Below are positions 24,311 to 37,459 of a DNA stretch of 64,000 bases, piece by piece (position 1 is the first letter of the stretch; the number at the start of each line of letters is the position of its first letter). Source of the DNA: Unio delphinus (lineage: Eukaryota; Mollusca; Bivalvia; Unionida; Unionidae). Made by a program: the position numbers and the translations under genes. The DNA is taken from NCBI GenBank assembly GCA_029339505.1, contig JAQISU010000179.1, positions 7,375,501 to 7,439,500 of the forward strand. The letters run 5' to 3'. The notes beneath the pieces were generated by a model that saw only the letters and a list, made by a program, of their open reading frames with translations, did not search any database and was not told where the DNA came from.

Positions 24311-27300
24311 ATATGTCTTTATTTAAGTAGTAAAGATGTCTTTATTTTAATAGTAAAGATATCTTTATTTAAATAGTAAAGATAAGATATGTCTTTATTT
24401 AAGTAGTAAAGATGTCTTTATTTTAATAGTAAAGATATATCTTTATTTAAATAGTAAAGATAAGATATGTCTTTATTTAAGTAGTAAAGATGTCTTTATT
24501 TAAATAGTAAAGATAAGATATGTCTTTATTTAAATAGTAAAGATAAGATATGTCTTTATTTAAATAGTAAAGATATGTCTTTATTTAAATAGTAAAGATA
24601 AGATATGTCACTATTTTAATAGTAAAGCTGTCTTTATTTAAATAGTAAAGATATGTCTTTATTTAAATAGTAAAGATATGATATGTCTTTATTTTAATAG
24701 TAAAGATATGATGTCTTTATTTAAATAGTAAGATAAGATATGTCTATTTAAATAGTAAAGATATGTATTTATTTTAATAGCAAAGATATGTCTTTATTTA
24801 AATAGGAAAGATATGTCTTATTAAAATAGTAAAGATAAGATATGTCTTTATTTAAATAGCAAAGATAAGATATGTCTTTATTTAAATAGCAAAGATATGT
24901 CGTTATTCGAACTAATAAAATATGTCTTTTTGAAATAGTAAAGATAAGATATGTCTTTGTTTAAATAGTAAAGATATGTCTTTATTTAAATAGTAAAGAT
25001 ATGTCTTTTTTTTAATAGTAAAGCTATGTCTTTATTTAAATAGTAAAGATATATCTTGATGTAAAAGGTAAATATGTGTCTTTGTTTTAATAGTAAAGCT
25101 ATGTCTTTATTTAAATAAAAAAGATATGTCTTTATTTTAATAGCAAAGATAATATGTCTTTATTTAAATAGTAAAGATAATATGTCTTTATTTAAATAGT
25201 AAAGATAAGATATGTCTTTATTTAAATAGTAAAGATAATATGTCTTTATTTAAATAGTAAAGATAAGATATGTCTTTATTTAAATAGTAAAGATAAGATA
25301 TGTCTTTATTTCAATAGTAAAGATAAGATATGTCTTTATTTCAATAGTAAAGATAAGATATGTCTTTATTTAAACAGTAAAGATAATATATGTCTTTATT
25401 TAAATAGTAAAGATAAGATATGTCTTTATTTAAATAGTAAAGATAAGATATGTCTTTATTTCAATAGTAAAGATAAGATATGTCTTTATTTAAATAGTAA
25501 AGATAAGATATGTCTTTATTTAAATAGTAAAGATAAGATATGTCATTATTTAAATAGTAAAGATAAGATATGTCTTTATTTCAATAGTAAAGATAAGATA
25601 TGTCTTTATTTAAATAGTAAAGATAAGATATGTCTTTATTTCAATAGTAAAGATAAGATATGTCTTTATTTAAACAGTAAAGATAATATATGTCTTTATT
25701 TAAACAGTAAAGATAATATATGTCTTTACTTAAATAGTAAAGATATGTCTTTTTTTAAATAGTAAAGATAAGATATGTCTTTATTTAAATAGTAAAGATA
25801 AGATATGTCTTTATTTCAATAGTAAAGATAAGATATGTCTTTATTTAAATAGTAAAGATAAGATATGTCTTTATTTAAATAGTAAAGATAAGATAAGTCT
25901 TTATTTAAATAATAAAGGTAAGATATGTCTTTATTTAAATAGTAAAGATATGTCTTTATTTAAATAGTAAAGATAAGATATGTCTTTATTTAAATAGTAA
26001 AGATAAGATATGTCTTTATTTAAATAGTAAAGATATGTCTTTATTTAAATAGTAAAGATAAGATATGTCTTTATTTAAATAGTAAAGATAAGATATGTCT
26101 TTATTTAAATAGTAAAGATAATATGTCTTTATTTAAATAGTAAAGATAAGATATGTCTTTATTTCAATAGTAAAGATAAGATATGTCTTTATTTAAATAG
26201 TACAGATAAGATATGTCTTTATTTAAATAGTAAAGATAAGATAAGTCTTTATTTAAATAATAAAGATAATATATGTCTTTATTTAAATAGTAAAGATATG
26301 TCTTTATTTAAATAGTAAAGATAATATATGTCTTTATTTAAACAGTAAAGATAAGATATGTCTTTATTTCAATAGTAAAGATAAGATATGTCTTTATTTA
26401 AATAGTAAAGATAAGATATGTCTTTATTTAAATAGTAAAGATAAGATATGTCTTTATTTCAATAGTAAAGATAAGATATGTCTTTATTTAAATAGTACAG
26501 ATAATATATGTCTTTATTTAAATAGTAAAGATATGTCTTTATTTAAATAGTAAAGATAAGATATGTCTTTATTTAAATAGTAAAGATATGTCTTTATTTA
26601 AACAGTAAAGATAAGATATGTCTTTATTTAAATAGTAAAGATATGTCTTTATTTAAATAGTAAAGATAAGATATGTCTTTATTTAAATAGTAAAGATAAG
26701 ATATGTCTTTATTTAAATAGTAAAGATAAGATATGTCTTTATTTCAATAGTAAAGATAAGATATGTCTTTATTTCAATAGTAAAGATAAGATATGTCTTT
26801 ATTTAAATAGTAAAGATAAGATATGTCTTTATTTCAATAGTAAAGATAAGATATGTCTTTATTTAAACAGTAAAGATAATATATGTCTTTATTTAAACAG
26901 TAAAGATAATATATGTCTTTACTTAAATAGTAAAGATATGTCTTTATTTAAATAGTAAAGATAAGATATGTCTTTATTTAAATAGTAAAGATATGTCTTT
27001 ATTTAAATAGTAAAGATAAGATATGTCTTTATTTAAATATTAAAGATATGTCTTTATTTAAACAGTAAAGATAAGATATGTCTTTATTTAAATAGTAAAG
27101 ATATGTCTTTATTTAAATAGTAAAGATAAGATATGTCTTTATTTAAATAGTAAAGATAAGATATGTCTTTATTTAAATAGTAAAGATAAGATATGTCTTT
27201 ATTTCAATAGTAAAGATAAGATATGTCTTTATTTCAATAGTAAAGATAAGATATGTCTTTATTTAAATAGTAAAGATAAGATATGTCTTTATTTCAATAG

Positions 27301-29082
27301 TAAAGATAAGATATGTCTTTATTTAAACAGTAAAGATAATATATGTCTTTATTTAAACAGTAAAGATAATATATGTCTTTACTTAAATAGTAAAGATATG
27401 TCTTTATTTAAATAGTAAAGATAAGATATGTCTTTATTTAAATAGTAAAGATAACATATGTCTTTATTTAAATAGTAAAGATAAGATATGTCTTTATTTC
27501 AATAGTAAAGATAAGATATGTCTTTATTTAAATAGTAAAGATAATATGTCTTTATTTAAATAGTAAAGATAAGATATGTCTTTATTTCAATAGTAAAGAT
27601 AAGATATGTCTTTATTTAAATAGTAAAGATAAGATATGTCTTTATTTAAATAGTAAAGATAAGATAAGTCTTTATTTAAATAATAAAGATAATATATGTC
27701 TTTATTTAAATAGTAAAGATATGTCTTTATTTAAATAGTAAAGATAATATATGTCTTTATTTAAACAGTAAAGATAAGATATGTCTTTATTTCAATAGTA
27801 AAGATAAGATATGTCTTTATTTAAATAGTAAAGATAAGATATGTCTTTATTTAAATAGTAAAGATAAGATATGTCTTTATTTCAATAGTAAAGATAAGAT
27901 ATGTCTTTATTTAAATAGTAAAGATAATATATGTCTTTATTTAAATAGTAAAGATATGTCTTTATTTAAATAGTAAAGATAAGATATGTCTTTATTTAAA
28001 TAGTAAAGATATGTCTTTATTTAAACAGTAAAGATAAGATATGTCTTTATTTAAATAGTAAAGATATGTCTTTATTTAAATAGTAAAGATAAGATATGTC
28101 TTTATTTAAATAGTAAAGATAAGATATGTCTTTATTTAAATAGTAAAGATAAGATATGTCTTTATTTCAATAGTAAAGATAAGATATGTCTTTATTTAAA
28201 CAGTAAAGATAATATATATTTTTATTTAAACAGTGAAGATAATATATGTCTTTATTTAAATAGTAAAGATATGTCTTTATTTAAATAGTAAAGATAAGAT
28301 ATGTCTTTATTTAAACAGTAAAGATAATATATGTCTTTATTTAAACAGTAAAGATAATATATGTCTTTACTTAAATAGTAAAGATATGTCTTTATTTAAA
28401 TAGTAAAGATAAGATATGTCTTTCTTTAAATAGTAAAGATAAGATATGTCTTTATTTAAATAGTAAAGATAATATATGTCTTTATTTAAATAGTAAAGAT
28501 AAGATATGTCTTTATTTAAATAGTAAAGATAAAATATGTCTTTATTTCAATAGTAAAGATAAGATATGTCTTTATTTAAACAGCAAAGATAATATATATT
28601 TTTATTTAAATAGTAAAGATAAAATATGTCTTTATTTAAACAGTAAAGATAATATATGTCTTTATTTAAATAGTAAAGATAAGATATGTCTTTATTTCAA
28701 TAGTAAAGATAAGATATGTCTTTATTTAAATAGTAAAGATAAGATCTGTCTTTATTTCAATAGTAAAGATAAGATATGTCTTTATTTAAATAGTAAAGAT
28801 ATGTCTTTATTTAAATAGTAAAGATAAGATATGTCTTTATTTAAATAGTAAAGATAAGATATGTCTTTATTTAAATAGTAAAGATATGTCTTTATTTAAA
28901 TAGTAAAGTTAAGATATGTCTTTATTTCAATAGTAAAGATAAGATATGTCTTTATTTAAATAGTAAAGATATGTCTTTATTTAAATAGTAAAGATAAGAT
29001 ATGTCTTTATTTAAATAGTAAAGATAAGATATGTCTTTATTTAAATAGTAAAGATAATATATGTCTTTATTTAAATAGTAAG
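24311..29082. repeat. ~4.8-kb minisatellite array of 25-30-bp units with dyad symmetry
   Basis: The unit is TCTTTATTTAAATAGTAAAG plus ATAAGATATG (30 bp). A 25-bp variant lacks ATAAG and 27-28-bp variants also occur. Base variants include TTTCAATAG, TTTAAACAG, GATAATATATG and ACTTAAATAG. Each unit contains TCTTTA and TAAAGA as inverted arms around an AT-only centre. The array begins with more diverged units at 24311-25140 and becomes more regular after. It breaks off at AGTAAGCAAGG near 29082. It lies wholly in intron 4 and makes no ORF. Confidence 0.96.
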
Positions 29083-29890
29083 CAAGGAACGCTTTCCGGA
29101 TACCTAAAAATATGCCGATTTTATTACTTTGGGAATAAATGATGTAGCCAGACTTTTATCATTTTTAAACCTTCTTCCAAACTTCAAATCAGAACAAATA
29201 AAGCAAGAGAATGAGTAATGTTAAACGTGATATTACATCTGAGTAAAGAACTAATATGACATTAATCAGAAATTTCTTAACCGTACGTACATAACATGAG
29301 CTCGACATGTTTATGACCACGTCAGTATGCTCTGGATTTAAAAAAAAACATTATTTATAATTAATGCATTAGTGTATATTTGCTCAAAGATTATTTTCAT
29401 ATTTGCCCGTCACGTTGCTCATACTGTCAGGTTGAATTAATGATATAATGCAATGGCATGCCACCTCACAATCTGTTTAGTGCTGTACCGCATAGAGTAA
29501 TTGTATTTTGATGATGCTTCCAACCGGGGAGCTCGTTAGCCCTAATGGATTTTGGCATTGTTGTGTCATTTTCATCCACATTTCCACAATTTTCGAATAT
29601 CCGTTTATTTTCTTGTTCACATGTTTTGTATACGCAATTTGCTTTTAGCCTAAATGTATTCGACAGCGCTGTATAGTGTTTGTTTTCAACTTTTGGGATA
29701 TTTGTAGTTTTAGACTCGCTTCGTTAAAGTTTATCTGTCCGTCTAGCCATCCGTTTGTTTGTTCGTCAGTTTGGTTATCTTTCCTTCTCTTTTCCTTACT
29801 ATCTCATTTATAGGGCAGCGAATTCCATGTTCTTATTTCTTATTATTCTCTAATGATTGAGTGAAATGCCGAGTTTTATAGTTGTCAGTA
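29083..29890. other. No feature seen
   Basis: Unique-looking intronic sequence between two tandem arrays. Confidence 0.4.
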
Positions 29891-29896
29891 AATAAT

Positions 29897-30355
29897 ATTA
29901 GAACAACAAGGATTCAGTTTGTGTTTCAGTAGGGGGTATTGGAACGATATGGATTCAAATTGTGTTTCAGAAGTGGGTATTGGAACGAAATGGATTCGGC
30001 TTGTGTTTCAGAAGGGGGTACTAGAACGATATGGATTCGGTTTGTGTTTCAATAAAGGGTATTAGAATGACCTGGATTAGGGTTATGTTACAGTACAAAG
30101 CATTAGAACCACCATGATTCGTGTTATGTTTTATGAAAGGGTATTTTAACAGCTTGGATTCGTTTTTTTTTGTTTCAGAAAAAGCTTTTAAAACGACCTG
30201 GATAAGTTTTTTTTCTTCAATAAAGGGTATTTGAACAACCTTGATTCGGTTTGTATTTCAGTAAAGGCTATTAGAACGACCTGGATACAGTTTGTGTTTC
30301 AATAAAGGCTATTAGAACGACCTGGATACGGTTTATGTTCTAGTAAAGGCTAGAT
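29897..30355. repeat. 41-bp degenerate tandem repeat
   Basis: About eleven units with AGAACGA-CTGGATTCGGTT and TGTGTTTCAGTAAAGGGTAT. Units become more diverged towards the middle. Most carry TGTGTTTCAG, which looks like a splice acceptor. Confidence 0.85.
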
Positions 30356-31249
30356 CATGCGTACATACATGTATGTATGATTCAATGGATTGAAGCTTAA
30401 ACCGTAACATTAGTAAAGATAATACAGTCGTAAACGTAAAACGTGGGCTGCAGTGACATAATTGAGGTTAATATAATGTATTCATGTACTTATATCCCAA
30501 GTTAGTTATTGCGACTCTACCGTAAACTTCATCACCGAAGTTACCAGTGATTAGTGTCAGTAAAGGGTAACATATAGGAGGCAGTGACCTATAATATGCT
30601 ACAATAACGGAATAAATGGATTACAGTAACTTTCACGGGCGTTTACCATATTCAACTTTTCCTATGGTTCACGTCTCTTGTCACAATGACTTGATCAATT
30701 CCATAAACAAACCTTATTCGCCTTGAACGTAGTTAAATATCGATATTGTAAGTACATAATTGTTGTACTGGATGCAGATGTATCTATCGAACTGATGACT
30801 GTATACTTATGACATGCCAATCATGTAGGAAAATCGCACATTTATTATATTGCTGTATTGTGAGTGTAGGATCGACACAGGATTGATTGATTTTTTAAAA
30901 AGTTACTACCAAGTGTTTCAGCAACTGGATCCAGAATTACTAGATATGACATTTATAAGAACAGTACACGGCCATACCGTCATGGAATTTGAAAGGAAAA
31001 CTAAAATTCTCATATTTGATACATGGTCCAACCTAATGGCAGTTGTGAAACAAACAAACAAAATGGGAACAGCGGATAAATTTAACCGAAATGTTTAAAG
31101 CAGGACAGGATAGATTGGGCAAATAAAGACGCTCGTTTTACCATTATTGATCGCGTGTACATTGTGCAGTGTTAAAATAGAATTAATTAGCATGACGTCA
31201 TATCTGGAATGATCATACTACTTGTTGCAGAGATATGTCAAATGGCAGT

Positions 31250-31345
31250 GAAGGGGTACGATTATCTGGTACCCCTTCATTGCAAAGTTTGTACGAGTAT
31301 CTGGTACCCCATCAATGCAAAGTTTGTACGAGTATCTGGTATATC
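31250..31345. repeat. Short tandem duplication (~41 bp)
   Basis: GTACGAGTATCTGGTACCCC-TCA-TGCAAAGTTT repeats two to three times. Confidence 0.75.
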
Positions 31346-31867
31346 GTTAAACGTATATATGGTAATTTTAAACGCTGTATCTTATTAATGAAACATTTAA
31401 ATGTAATATTACAGCTGACCAATCGACTGATTAATTCATTGATCAATTAATGGATTAATGTATTGACCAATCAACTGATTATTCGACCTATACAAACCAC
31501 TTCATTCATTTTGAATCTAGGTTGTTGTATAAATATATAGATTAGATTCCTTCCATGCATGGGAAATGGGAAAATTGGGGAGTGACATGTTAAAAACGTT
31601 CCAGTCCATATGTATTGAATGATTTGTCAGCGCTAATTGATTTACTTGTATATTTCATTCGGATTTTATTATCAGGACCTCTACTTGTTCAAATAAACAC
31701 CTCAATAGATCATTTACAACTATGAAATCATTCCGAAGGATCATACGTTGAATGTTATCGACTGTATGTCGAGAGTTGCCTTTCGGACCACCTCGGCTAT
31801 TTACAAAACAACGACTGAACTTTTCATTTGCAACTTCTCGATCAACCTTGCGGTCAATTCAATAATA

Positions 31868-32120
31868 GAAGGGGCCCCGAGTGTCCGAGTGGTCTAAAGC
31901 GCTCTCCGTTACAGATCACTGCCATCTCACCTGTCTGCGTGGACTCGAGTCTCAGATTCGGACAATGTGGGTATGTGAGAAAGCTTGCCGGTAGCTTCTT
32001 GTGGGTCGGTGGTTATTTCCGTGGGGTTTACCCAGGTTCTTCCCCCATCATTAATACTAGCCGCCATGTATATCCTATCGTGTGCTGAAAAATGGTGTCA
32101 AACCCTACAACAATAATAAT
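31868..32120 (+). mobile_element. SINE-2 copy, full length, class II tRNA-like head
   Basis: The head reads CCCCGAGTGTCCGAGTGGTC then TAAAGCGCTCT, a Leu/Ser-type (long variable arm) box A, with a box B-like GACTCGAGTCTCAGATTCGG about 65 bp on. The body has AAGCTTGCCGGTAGCTTC, GGTCGGTGGTTATTTCC and GGTTCTTCCCCCA, and the tail CTAGCCGCCATGTATATCC and GTGCTGAAAAATGG ends in CAATAATAATAG. It is not scored as a functional tRNA because the anticodon arm does not fold clearly. Confidence 0.7.
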
Positions 32121-32689
32121 AGAAAAAGACAAAGTGATCCGAATAGAGTGATTTTTCTGAAAATACTGCGCCAATTTACATCTGCGGCATATTTTAGTTT
32201 TGAAAAAATAGCCAACGACTGATTGCGCAAAGACGTCAATGTCATCGTCCTAACTATTTTAAAAGCAACAATATTCTCGAGGATAACCGAACGAATTCAT
32301 TGGATATACTTGTTGAGGGTCACACTTTTTAATTTAACACCCAATACGAACAAATTATTTATCGTGTTGGATTTTATTTTATGAATATTTTTACCCGCGG
32401 AAAAAAGTATTTACTCGTATGCGAATACGTTTTGATTTTACAGAGTTAATAACGTCTGAGTATCATTCTAGTCATGACGTAATTAGTGGATAAGGTGAGC
32501 TCAGGTGTCAAGGTCACGACCTTTGCTGGGATGTTTTGTGATATACATCCGGGTAACAATCTTATTTGGAATGGCACTTTTCATTTTTCTTACAGCTATG
32601 GAGAATGCTCAAGATCTGAAGCATTTCGTCTCTGAAATATAAACTTAAATCTAGCAGAGGAAGCACCAGTCTATACTCACTTATAAGTA

Positions 32690-32870
32690 GAATCCAAATG
32701 CAGACTGTGCAAGACACAGATATGCCGTAGCATAATGCGCCGACAGATCTCAGTCAATACAGTTTGCAGGGAGTAATCTGCACAACAAACAGCATAGACT
32801 CTTATCTCCCGATTCATTATGCGACGGCAGATCGGAGTCTAATTTGCCTGCAGCTGTATAGACCTAAACA
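32690..32870. repeat. Dispersed repeat related to 18838-18990
   Basis: CATAATGCGCCGACAGATCT and CATTATGCGACGGCAGATCG are direct copies about 115 bp apart, with GGGAGTAATCTGCACAACAA between them. Confidence 0.5.
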
Positions 32871-33534
32871 AGAGTGTAGATGGAAGACTATTTTATAACC
32901 TTACACTAATCCATTGGCCATAAATTTAGACTTTACAACAGATGCTATCTGAGAAAAGTATCGTCGCTATAAACACAACATGCAACGCTATGATACATAC
33001 TGATAATTCATGGCATATCAGTAGTGGTTATCAACCCTATCTACTCTTCCCATAAGAGGAGCACAAATCTCTTTGGGTATCGTAAATACTTCTCCAACAC
33101 CACAAAGTTAGTAAAACACTTTCAGACAAGTTAAGGATTACTAAAGTTTACATCTGATACTGGTATGCAAGGCCCAATTATTGTGGAAGGAGGTCCTTAA
33201 ACAATTTCAATAAGCGCCTCTCCCGCCTCGACAAGACCAAGAAAAAAAAACACAAAAAAAAACAAGAAAACAATTTTGCGGCGTTCAATAGATTCCTGTA
33301 TGCGATGGTGCTGAAGCAACAGAAGCATTTGCTACGCCTTTAATCTGGCATTGCTTTCATGTTTATGCTAATAAACTAGTATTTATAATGTATTAAAAGA
33401 CCCTTCTACTTTCCTGTTGTAACTAATTGTTCTCAAAAGCCGCGGACATGCATAAATCTAACTCTTATATCACCACCAAAATGAGAGAGGAAAATATGTT
33501 TTAAAAATACTATAGAACTACATTCGTGAATTCC

Positions 33535-33625
33535 ACCTGAATTTCCTCGGGTTCTTCCTCCACTGCCCGTCATATTGCCTATATATCGTGTGCTAAAACT
33601 GGCGTTAAGAGAAAGACAACAACAA
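33535..33625 (+). mobile_element. SINE-2 tail fragment
   Basis: GGGTTCTTCCTCCACTGCCC then GTCATATTGCC-ATATATCG, GTGCTAAAACTGGCGTTAAG and an ACAACAACAA end. Confidence 0.55.
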
Positions 33626-33760
33626 GTTCTTCGGAAAGGAAACTAATACGAGTTTTCACGTAAGCGTTTATCACTCGTGCTTTTGTTTGAAGCGATTGCT
33701 TGTAGATTAGCTACAGTATATTAAATATATCACCATACGATATTTATGTTTCTGTTTCAG

Positions 33761-33841
33761 TGTTATTGTTTTGCTTGTGTGGTGTCCCAGTACCAAGAAC
33801 TTTCAGATGGCAGAGGCACATATGAATACTTATATAAACCT
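33761..33841 (+). CDS. Four-pass LAPTM/DUF4728-like protein, exon E (end of TM4)
   Basis: An 81-bp exon of 27 codons, phase 0 on both sides, with a TTTCTGTTTCAG acceptor and GTGAGT donor. It encodes CYCFACVVSQYQELSDGRGT then YEYLYKP. The Cys-rich start completes TM4 begun in exon D. The VVSQYQEL stretch just after the helix resembles the motif that ends the last helix in DUF4728 proteins (recalled pattern). Two Cys at the membrane boundary are candidate palmitoylation sites (inference). The remaining residues lead into the cytosolic tail. Confidence 0.78.
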
Positions 33842-35273
33842 GTGAGTATCAGTTAGTATAGTCAATCTCTGTCTTCACGTACAGTGGATACCCGATTTTA
33901 ATAAGACTTGTTTGTGTACTTTAAAGAAGAAAACAAACAATTACTTTCCGATGCAATATTGTTCTATGGCTTAGGAGGCCTTGTACTAATAATAATTTTT
34001 TAAAAAAAACCATAGTAAATGCAGACATCGGATCATTGTGACCTGAACAATTATACAGCAGTCTCCCAGCCGCAGCATCAGTTACAAATTTATGCACCAA
34101 TATTCATGAGTCATAAAACAAAACTAGTGGTATTCCGAATACTTTACAATAGTGTCCGATTGGAATTTACTAAATGAAATCGGGACCGGAAATGTTTCAT
34201 AGTACCTATTCACACATTAATCTCGAATTAATATGTACTGCAGCCATTATTTTCCATTAATATCATTTTGTACAAAACATGTACTATGATGATGACCTTT
34301 GTTACAATAATATTGACTTTAGACATAAGAACTTAACACCAAATCCTGATATCTTTTGAATAGTCCAGCAACTGTATTGGTGATTGAAGAAGACAGAGGC
34401 CCTCCGGCTGACAGTTCAAATGAATATGAATCAATATGCCAATAGCATATGCTATATAAACACCATCAGTAACATTTGTTTGTGCAATTGAACGTGTCTG
34501 CGTATTGATACACGAACTTTCAGTAATGAAAAGTAGGGCTGAAATCAAAATTAGAAGTAACTATCATAGCAAGTTGGGATACCTCGGAATTTGCTTTAAA
34601 ACTATAGCCTCATATATTTAAAATTCACTTACGCTATCATCAATCTTTGATATTTTTATTCCAGTGGACGTGATATGTTTCTGAGTCATACATTAGACAT
34701 TTGGGGATGGGTGATGGAATGAAAAACAAAATAAACTGTAAGGCAGTTTAGAGGAGATTGATGGCGAATTATGGATTTATTTTCATATCTACCGTTGTAC
34801 ATTGTACATTCTTGTTTTTTATTTGGTACTGTCTGTTTAGAAAATATTTTATCGCGATGTTCGGCAATTCTTACTTGAATCAGTCTTAAAATGGCGGACA
34901 TGCCAACCCTATCTTTCGTAATCGGTGCAATTATCTATTTCCGCGAATATGAAAAAATGACTTGGTAAATGCTGAGATATAGCACTTAGAAATAAAATTA
35001 TTGATGCAGAGACATAGCCATTAGGTCGATGAATGAGATATCACATTCTGTTATCTTTGAATTTTATTCTCAATGTGATCCGTCTGTTGAGAGTAAATTG
35101 CCACTGTTTAAGTATTTTATTCACCAATTACGCAGTCCTACTTGGGCAGTACGAGCACAGGTTAACAAAAGCAGGAAAAACATGTGTTATGACAACAGAA
35201 GCAGAGATTTTTGCAATTAGGTCTTTCGCGGTTATCCCAAATGACGTCACAAGACTGCCTAGATGGAACATGC

Positions 35274-35342
35274 ATACATACATACATACATACATACATG
35301 CATACATACATACATACATACATACATACATACATACATACA

Positions 35343-35371
<29 letters not shown>
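35274..35371. repeat. (CATA)n microsatellite
   Basis: About 24 units with one GCATG break. ORFs here are artefacts. Confidence 0.97.
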
Positions 35372-35373
<2 letters not shown>

Positions 35374-36285
35374 CAAACGATTCAATAAAAGTTTAAATAT
35401 TTACTACCCCTGTGTCTGAGAAATATGCCGATCAGATATTTGATCGTAGTTCATAGTGCGTGAGAGATCTAATTAAAAAAAATACTGTACTATTCGATTG
35501 TTAGCTTATCTTTATTTTCTATTTGCGGACAAAATCGTACTGAAAGCGACGTGTGTGAATCGTCTCTAAAGTTCCCAAGATGCACTTCTGTCAGTAGGTC
35601 TTGAAACAAATGAACTGAATACCAAATCAGAAGGCGAGAAACTGTATTAACTCGAAAGCGGACCGCCTTAGAATGAGAACAAATGTCGTAATTCGCCTTT
35701 CATTGTGGCCTTGACCTTCACAAACCTACAGATATTAGTTATTACGTGTGGTCGGGCCCCTGAATTCTGTACATAATTTTGAAACGCAGCAATAAACAGC
35801 CTCGTGTTCATGAAAGAGTAGCAATCAGTGTTCGTCGTCTCATCAACCTATCCTTATTCACTCCATGGAAAATACTGAGGAATAAAAAACGTTACTGGTG
35901 TTGAATGAAGATAATATGGTATCACACGTACAAGCTAGCTTCCATAACAACTTTAGCTAGGAGCTATAGAATCTGGACAGCACACGGCACTAGGTTATTC
36001 AAAGCATCAAAATTCTGTATATATCTGTCAGTGTGTCACAAAGCTGCAATTTCCATCCCAACTGACAAAAAGGAAATGTAGTTCATAACCTCGTGATTTG
36101 CAAATTCTGCAACCAACGGCAATTTACAACAAAACATCCAATGACTGACGTAGCCATAATGTCACATCACTGGCAAGTGAAAGACAAGGCTGACAGGCAT
36201 TCTTTCATACGGCTTATACACACATAGTTAGACTGGTACCATGTTTGAACTTGACTGTTTTCACAGATTGTATGTTAATTTAATT

Positions 36286-36560
36286 CAGTACCGGCCTCAG
36301 CAAACGCGGGGCCCGATTTTAATCATTTTAGCGCCCCCACCCCCCTCCCCCGCCTTGATTTACGTACGGGGTTCCCTGTTAGCACGGCATTTGGAAATAA
36401 AGTTTTAAACAGGTTTTATATGATATTAAACTTCAAATTTTCTGCCATCGTTTTAAAATTACGTTCTCCCCTTAGATATGTTTTTTAAAGAATTTGTAAC
36501 GTGCGCAGCCACTATGAGCTCGAGGTCCAAATCGTTCTAATCGGCCTACGTCCGGCTCTG
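36286..36560. mobile_element. Possible hAT-like MITE
   Basis: Starts CAGTACCGGCC and ends CCGGCTCTG, so the outer bases fit CAG(A/T)(G/A)CCGG on both ends. It contains GGGGCCCGATTTTAATCATT and a C-rich block. No 8-bp flanking duplication is visible. Confidence 0.35.
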
Positions 36561-37459
36561 ATTGCCTGCCCGCGTTCAGGTTGATTGAAATTCAGACGTT
36601 GATGATGAGTACCATTTCCAAAATATCTGTATCATGGAAATGAGTTCTATTTTTGTGTAGCAGACTCTCAGTTGCATGAACATGTTTCATTAAAAGCTTT
36701 GCCTTACAATCTTGGAACTATTATATAATCATCAAGAACATCAGGCCATCTGTAACAGTTTGTTTTCCAGAAGATAATTGTAATGGGAATTTGTGGATTT
36801 CAGCCAGATTTGTTGTCAGGTTTAATACTGATATAGTCATGGCAACGTTCTCTCTAGCACATTCTATAGTAGGATCCCCACAGCTGTATATCAGCACACT
36901 TTCACGTCCTCTTCACTTTACGTGACGTTACTCGTGCACCTTCATTGCACAATTAGACCACTGAAACATTCTCACACACACGCGCGCGTGTACGTCCTCA
37001 CATATTTGAAATTTAGTGTCTACACAAACTTTTGACTGATGGTAATATTTATTAAAAGGAAAATACACATACACACACGTGCACGCAAACACTGAGCTTT
37101 CTCTATGCCATCATTTAGAGGTGTTATGCAACATTCCCTGTACGAGAATGGTAGATGTGCGCATAGTGCTCGCTGCACTGCGCAAGCATTATGGAGACGA
37201 GCAAAATTTAACGTTGGATTGAGCAAAAATTGACAATTCAGCTGCGCGGGGATGCCTGAGTAGCTGCGCGTGCGCGCGTAACTCAGCTTAGAGGGAACGT
37301 TGGTGTTATGGTCGCTGATCGACAGTCTCCGTAACGTACGTTTCTGTAATATAACTCTTCAAGAATTGTAAGATTTCAACAAATTTTTTTGTGGATGCTT
37401 GAAAAGCGATCACTTTGGCATCCATGTGCGTGTGCATCCATACGTCTGTGCAAAATATA

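Larger units (their letters stand above)
23854..33760 (+). other. Intron 4 (largest, repeat-filled)
   Basis: GTAAGT...TTTCAG intron of 9.9 kb. About half is the 24311-29082 minisatellite array. It also holds a CG/GT tract at 23941, a 41-bp repeat at 29897-30355, two short local duplications, and SINE-2 copies at 31868 and 33535. An 82-codon ORF at 30850-31098 has no splice sites fitting the gene and is not counted as an exon. 32125-32640 and 32875-33530 show nothing notable. Confidence 0.65.

Noticed and set aside
24311..29082. CRISPR-like array
   Set aside because: Units are directly adjacent with no unique spacers, and the host is an animal; it is a minisatellite.
30850..31098. 82-codon ORF as an extra exon of the gene
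   Set aside because: Exons D and E join in phase to complete TM4; inserting this ORF would split the helix, and it lacks matching splice sites.
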